A DNA stretch of 64,000 nt from Nitzschia sp. pyKryTriq1 (Eukaryota > Bacillariophyta > Bacillariophyceae > Bacillariales > Bacillariaceae): positions 396,722 through 460,721 of the forward strand of contig OY101121.1 of NCBI GenBank assembly GCA_956465555.1, given 5' to 3'. The notes under the pieces are model-generated. The model saw only the letters and a list, made by a program, of their open reading frames with translations, was not told the DNA's origin and ran no database searches. The stretch's first letter is position 1; the number at the start of each line of letters is the position of its first letter. The position numbers and the translations under genes are program-made. Shown in pieces: positions 60,316 through 64,000 of this stretch.

Positions 60316-60663
60316 ATGGTCAAATCCAAATCAGGACGACCAAAAGGAAAGAAGAACCAGGCCGGCCACAAAGCTGGTGGTGCTCGTCGAGGTTTGGCCT
60401 ACGAGGAGCAAAAAAGAAGGAACCATGAAGCAACCATGCGTGTGTTCGATGAACGCATCCAACGCAACACTGAACGTCGTGATCGCCTTGGTGGCAATTT
60501 AGTCGTCGCCGTCAAGACTCGTATTAATATTGCAATTCAAGAATGCTCGCATAAAAAATGTGTACGAACAACTAAAAATGTAGACGTGTTGTTTTTGTTG
60601 TGTTGTTGTCGTTACCACATGAATGTACAACAATGTCTATTACTAGCGCTATCGCGTGAATGA
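60316..60663 (+). CDS. Basic hypothetical protein, partly duplicated downstream
   Basis: An ATG-initiated frame of 115 residues. The first ~56 residues are strongly basic (SGRPKGKKNQAGHKAGGARRGLAYEEQKRRNHEATMRVFDERIQRN), with an AT-hook-like GRPKGKK core. The rest runs into sequence similar to 61500-61532 and into the 41-bp tandem array, and no longer looks like a folded protein. The gene is probably a 5' fragment whose original continuation now lies about 1 kb downstream (61500-61748). I recognise no family. Confidence 0.4.
   Translation: MVKSKSGRPKGKKNQAGHKAGGARRGLAYEEQKRRNHEATMRVFDERIQRNTERRDRLGGNLVVAVKTRINIAIQECSHKKCVRTTKNVDVLFLLCCCRYHMNVQQCLLLALSRE
60357..60481 (+). repeat. Local duplication block D2, first copy
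   Basis: Block from CCAGGCCGGCCACAAAGC to ACTGAACGTCGTG, repeated at 61039-61163. In the second copy it is fused directly to D1 across a shared CCAG. Confidence 0.75.
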
Positions 60664-60836
60664 ATGTACAACAATGTCTATTACTAGCGCTATCGCGTGA
60701 ATGAATGTACAACAATGTCTATTACTAGCGCTATCGCGTGCTCGAATGTACAACAATGTCTATTACTAGCGCTATCGCGTGAATGAATGTACAACAATGT
60801 CTATTACTAGCGCTATCGCGCGAACGAATGTACAAC
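60613..60836 (+). repeat. 41-bp tandem array, first block
   Basis: About five full units of GAATGTACAACAATGTCTAT TACTAGCGCTATCGCGTGA with a 41-bp period. One unit has TGCTC in place of TGAAT, and the last unit is partial. Confidence 0.8.
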
Positions 60837-60837
60837 A

Positions 60838-60917
60838 AGCTTCTCCGACAGCGGCTAGTAAATTTCACCTTTTCCCCTCTTTTCAAAAAGTCCAGGGCAC
60901 ACAGGTCAAATATGTGC
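60838..60917 (+). repeat. Local duplication block D4, first copy
   Basis: From GCTTCTCCGACAGCGGCTAG to AAATATGTGCC. It is repeated at about 61769-61848. Confidence 0.75.
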
Positions 60918-60924
60918 CTTGGGC

Positions 60925-61309
60925 GGCAGGTGTAACACTACGGTGCCTTCAAATACCGACTCCGTGTACCACAATTCTTCGTAGACTTGCACGTAGAGCG
61001 TTGGAGTCGGTTGACTGGCACGAATAGTTTCTCCGACTCCAGGCCGGCCACAAAGCTGGTGGTGCTCGTCGAGGTTTGGCCTACGAGGAGCAAAAAAGAA
61101 GGAACCATGAAGCAACCATGCGTGTGTTCGATGAACGCATCCAACGCAACACTGAACGTCGTGCAGCGGACCCAAAGCCAACCGATTGGATCCCTCATCC
61201 CATGAGCGAAGAGTCGCTCAAAGCTTCCCATGAACTATTGGAATTATCACTTTCTCATAACCGATTGGATCCCTCATCCCATGAGCGAAACAACAATGTC
61301 TATTACTAG
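60925..61309 (+). pseudogene. Truncated second copy of the 60093-60481 segment
   Basis: D1 (60925-61042) is joined at CCAG to D2 (61039-61163), skipping the equivalent of 60211-60356 including the start codon. The frame then continues for about 40 codons (AADPKPTDWIPHPMSEESLKASHELLELSLSH) not present in the first copy, which may be the original next part of the gene. The 30-bp motif ACCGATTGGATCCCTCATCC... occurs twice (about 61178 and 61258). A second tandem array then begins. Confidence 0.6.
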
Positions 61310-61502
61310 CGCTATCGCGTGCTCGAATGTACAACAATGTCTATTACTAGCGCTATCGCGTGAATGAATGTACAACAATGTCTATTACTAGCGCTATCGC
61401 GTGCTCGAATGTACAACAATGTCTATTACTAGCGCTATCGCGTGAATGAATGTACAACAATGTCTATTACTAGCGCTATCGCGTGCTCGAATGTACAACA
61501 AT
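61287..61502 (+). repeat. 41-bp tandem array, second block
   Basis: About five units of the same 41-bp repeat as at 60613. The TGCTCGAATG and TGAATGAATG variants alternate between units, a higher-order pattern. Confidence 0.8.
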
Positions 61503-61748
61503 GCTCGCATAAAAAATGTGTACGAACAACTGGAAGATGCGCGCGTGAATTCCGAAATTTTCGGGGTGGAGGTTGCTGCCCCTAGAGTAGACCCCCGCTT
61601 TCCTGTGGAATCCGCCCCCAAACGGGGCCCAAGTCGAGTCAAGTCAGTCAAGGGACTCCGAGACCGACTCCAACGCATTCTCCGGGTTCCAACGTATTTT
61701 CTGCGCGATGGAGTTTTTGATTTCAAAATCAACTTTCGGTCGGACTAA
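61500..61748 (+). pseudogene. Displaced 3' coding fragment
   Basis: A protein-like open frame (NARIKNVYEQLEDARVNSEIFGVEVAAPRVDP, then a basic part GLRDRLQRILRVPTYFLRDGVFDFKINF) ends at a stop at 61746. It starts at the same AATGCTCGCATAAAAAATGTG sequence found at 60540-60560, so it probably is the original C-terminal part of the gene whose start is at 60316. The family is unknown. Confidence 0.4.
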
Positions 61749-61768
61749 TCGGTGAGAATGACTCCGAC

Positions 61769-61848
61769 AGCTTCTCCGACAGCGGCTAGTAAATTTCACC
61801 TTTTCCCCTCTTTTCAAAAAGTCCAGGGCACACAGGTCAAATATGTGC
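61769..61848 (+). repeat. Local duplication block D4, second copy
   Basis: About 80 bp with no visible difference from 60838-60917. It is followed by unique sequence that stays open in one frame to about 62012. Confidence 0.75.
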
Positions 61849-62203
61849 CCGCTCGCTATCGCGGTCGGAACTTGCGGGAAATGATGACGTATGTATTTTG
61901 CTTCAAGCTTGAGTTTAGGAGCTTGGGTACACAGGAGAGGGCTTCCGCACGGGGGGCAAGCTTGCTCGCCAAACTGTTGGGGAGAGTTCTGTTCCGTTTT
62001 GTCATCCCATGACGAAACGTCACGCTCCGCCCACGATGAGACACTCATGCAGGGGGCAATGCGACAATGATGAATGAATGCGATGATGATGGCTGATGAA
62101 GGATGAAGACGGAAGATGATCGATGTATGAAGCGCACAACAATCCTTCTTTCCGAGGAGTCATCGCATCTTGTCTATTTTTTCATCTCCCAAGCATCAAC
62201 ACC

Positions 62204-63639
62204 ATGACGACGACTCGATCTTTTGGCTCTCCAACGCTGCTGCATTCCCTTTTGTTGGTCTTGGCGGCTGCCTGCTCGCCAAGCGTCTGTCACGGCTGGG
62301 GCACCACAGGACACGAAATTGTTGCCAATGTAGCTTGGAGTCAGCTGTCGAATGAGACTCGTGCCTGGGTCGTCCAAGTGCTCAATGCCACAGGCGATGT
62401 CAAAGAAGATGGAAAAGAAGAAGGTGATAATGATGACGATGATCCAGGATCTATCTTGGGCGCGGTGGCCGACTGGGCCGATCGAGTCCGACACTTTCTG
62501 CCCTGGTCGGCGCCATTACATTACATTGATGTCAGAGACGATCTCTTCTCGAACGGTTGTCACATTGCACCTCACTTGAATCCACAGTGTAGGTTCGACT
62601 ACGATCGCGATTGTCCGAACAATACGTGTGTGGCCGGTGCCATTGTCAACTACACCCATCAACTACTACGAGTTGGAGAACCGCACCAGATGCAGCAGCT
62701 GCAGCAATATCTTCGAAGATCCAACAGTCGGATGAATGATCAGCAAGTGCTAGTTTCGTCCAAAGAATTATCCAACAACATTCCCAAGACCAAGGAGGCT
62801 CTCATGTTTTTGACACAGTGAGTTCATATCATCTATGCTTGTTTGTTTCTTTGATTTCTGTGGAGTATCCAAGTGTTGCTCACAGCCCCCCCCCCCCCCC
62901 CCCTGCGTTGATCTTTGTCCGTCCATGATCAAGTTTCATTGGAGATATTCATCAGCCCTTGCATTGTTCAAGAACGACAGATAAGGGTGGAAATGATTTC
63001 CATGTTCATTTTAATCTGGCAGCAACGACTACTGCTGCTGCTTCTTCTATTCATCATCCCCACGGCTGGAATCTTCATTCCATTTGGGATACAGGGCTGT
63101 TGGACGTCGCCTTGGCTCGCGATTACAATAATTCCCGAGTTTTGCTTGAGCAAGCCTTGTTGGCGGAACTAGTACAAGACAAATCCTCCACTACCACTTC
63201 AGCTATTATCGATGACTATCTCAGTTGCGACAAGGCTTTGGGGGCCAATCAGACCTGTACCATTCAGTGGGGACAAGAGAGCTGGGACATGGCGATTCGA
63301 TATGCCTACACACTGGACGACAATCAAACCGATGTCTCGGATGGAGCCACCTTGGATGAAGACTATTACGAGACGCGCTGGCCTATGGCCAAAGAGCGAC
63401 TGTTGGCGGGTGCAGTCCGATTGGCAGGAACTCTGGAATGGATTGTTCATGAGAACAACAACAACAACAACAGGGAGGAAGAACTCGTCCAGTCCAAATA
63501 TTCCACCAAAATCTTGGGTCGGCCTGTGTTGATGGGATCTTCCATCGTCCAACAAGAACCATCTTCATGGGCGGCATCCTTTCTTCCATGGTTTTCATGG
63601 AATGCTCGCATCATGTTCGCGGCGCGACGCAACTACTAG
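62204..63639 (+). CDS. S1/P1-type zinc nuclease, secreted
   Basis: Two exons, 62204-62817 and 62934-63639, give about 439 residues; the 116-bp intron has a GTGAGT donor and a CAAG acceptor. The ATG at 62204 is preferred over 62123 because it begins a signal peptide (LLHSLLLVLAAACSPSVCHG) that ends just before Trp. Mature nucleases of this family start with that Trp, a zinc ligand. Zinc-site motifs are WGTTGHEI, ADWADRVR, HYIDV, FIGDIHQPLHC (restored by the splice), DKGGNDFHV and HSIWDTG, so all three zinc sites appear intact. Family members degrade single-stranded DNA and RNA and release phosphate from 3'-nucleotides, usually secreted or vacuolar. The intron contains an 18-base run of C at 62886-62903. 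Confidence 0.92.
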
Positions 63640-64000
63640 CTGTAGCTAGCCCACGACGAGTGCTTTTTTACCGGCATTCTATACGACTCGTATTCGTAGA
63701 GAGAAAACGACATCTCTCGGCGATTCTTTTTGGTTGCAAGAAACTTGCAATCTGTATCTTTTTTTCAGGAACGATCCTTACCGGAGTTTGACGTGCAATC
63801 CGTGCGATGCATACCAGTACCGCGGGTTGCCTTCAACAGTATCTGAAAGGTGTACGCTATGCGGTACTATTCTACTGCTCATATAGCTTTTTGTAGCCTT
63901 GATCTAGAATATTTCGATTCTACCCGTCCAAAAGATTTGTCTAATACTCGTATCATTCCTCGACAACTCTCCGACTGTGTCATTGCCGCGTACTCTACCT
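63640..64000. other. Intergenic to window end
   Basis: 3' flank of the nuclease gene. No coding region or RNA gene is seen. Confidence 0.4.

Noticed and set aside
60613-61502. Regular 41-bp repeats resembling a CRISPR array
   Set aside because: The units are contiguous tandem copies without unique spacers, in a eukaryotic nuclear context with no cas genes.

Overview
The window looks like nuclear DNA of a photosynthetic stramenopile, most probably a pennate diatom. Genes carry short GT-AG introns of about 85-170 bp. Several proteins have bipartite plastid or thylakoid leaders with an ASAF-like signal cleavage site followed by a twin-arginine lumen signal. Families typical of diatoms are present: an HSF factor, DUF6824 proteins, a CRAL-TRIO/DUF6824 fusion, an SLC4 bicarbonate transporter and a GCR1-type factor. 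There are no operons or prokaryotic signals. Intergenic DNA is rich in short palindromes built on TACCGGTA and GTAC.

Layout. 1-5.6 kb: a mitochondrial-type membrane protein, a three-exon RING-H2 protein, a mobile element (2635-4322) and a hot-dog thioesterase. 5.6-10.8 kb: a long inverted-repeat (foldback) element, then two tail-to-tail paralogues joining a DUF1275 membrane domain to EF-hands. 10.8-18.6 kb: gene-poor, with a TPR-like protein, a multi-pass membrane protein, a dispersed repeat pair and an AT-rich decayed island. 18.6-28.4 kb: gene-dense, with a GH16 glucanase-like membrane protein, prenyltransferase alpha subunit, a PsbP-like lumen protein and a three-exon DDB1. 28.4-39.3 kb: CRAL-TRIO/DUF6824 fusion, a predicted organellar protein, a secreted Cys-rich protein, two predicted plastid proteins, a GCR1-type factor and aminoacylase-1. 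39.4-41.6 kb: second copy of the mobile element, inverted relative to the first. 42-56 kb: TBC1D20-like Rab GAP, UDP-glucuronate 4-epimerase, a DUF6824 protein, an HSF and an LRR membrane protein. 56-64 kb: SLC4 transporter, a locally scrambled duplication with 41-bp tandem repeats, and an S1/P1 nuclease.

The strongest non-gene result is the pair of mobile elements at 2635-4322 and 39448-41582. Each is flanked by its own perfect 9-bp target-site duplication, and their non-repetitive parts look near-identical. They have weak 20-bp terminal inverted repeats and differ inside by a swapped segment and by the copy number of a ~102-bp tandem repeat. This matches a non-autonomous, Mutator-like, recently active family.

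The genes are independent housekeeping, signalling and plastid functions rather than a cluster. Exon joins were worked out by hand from splice signals, reading frame and family conservation; no alignment or database search was run.
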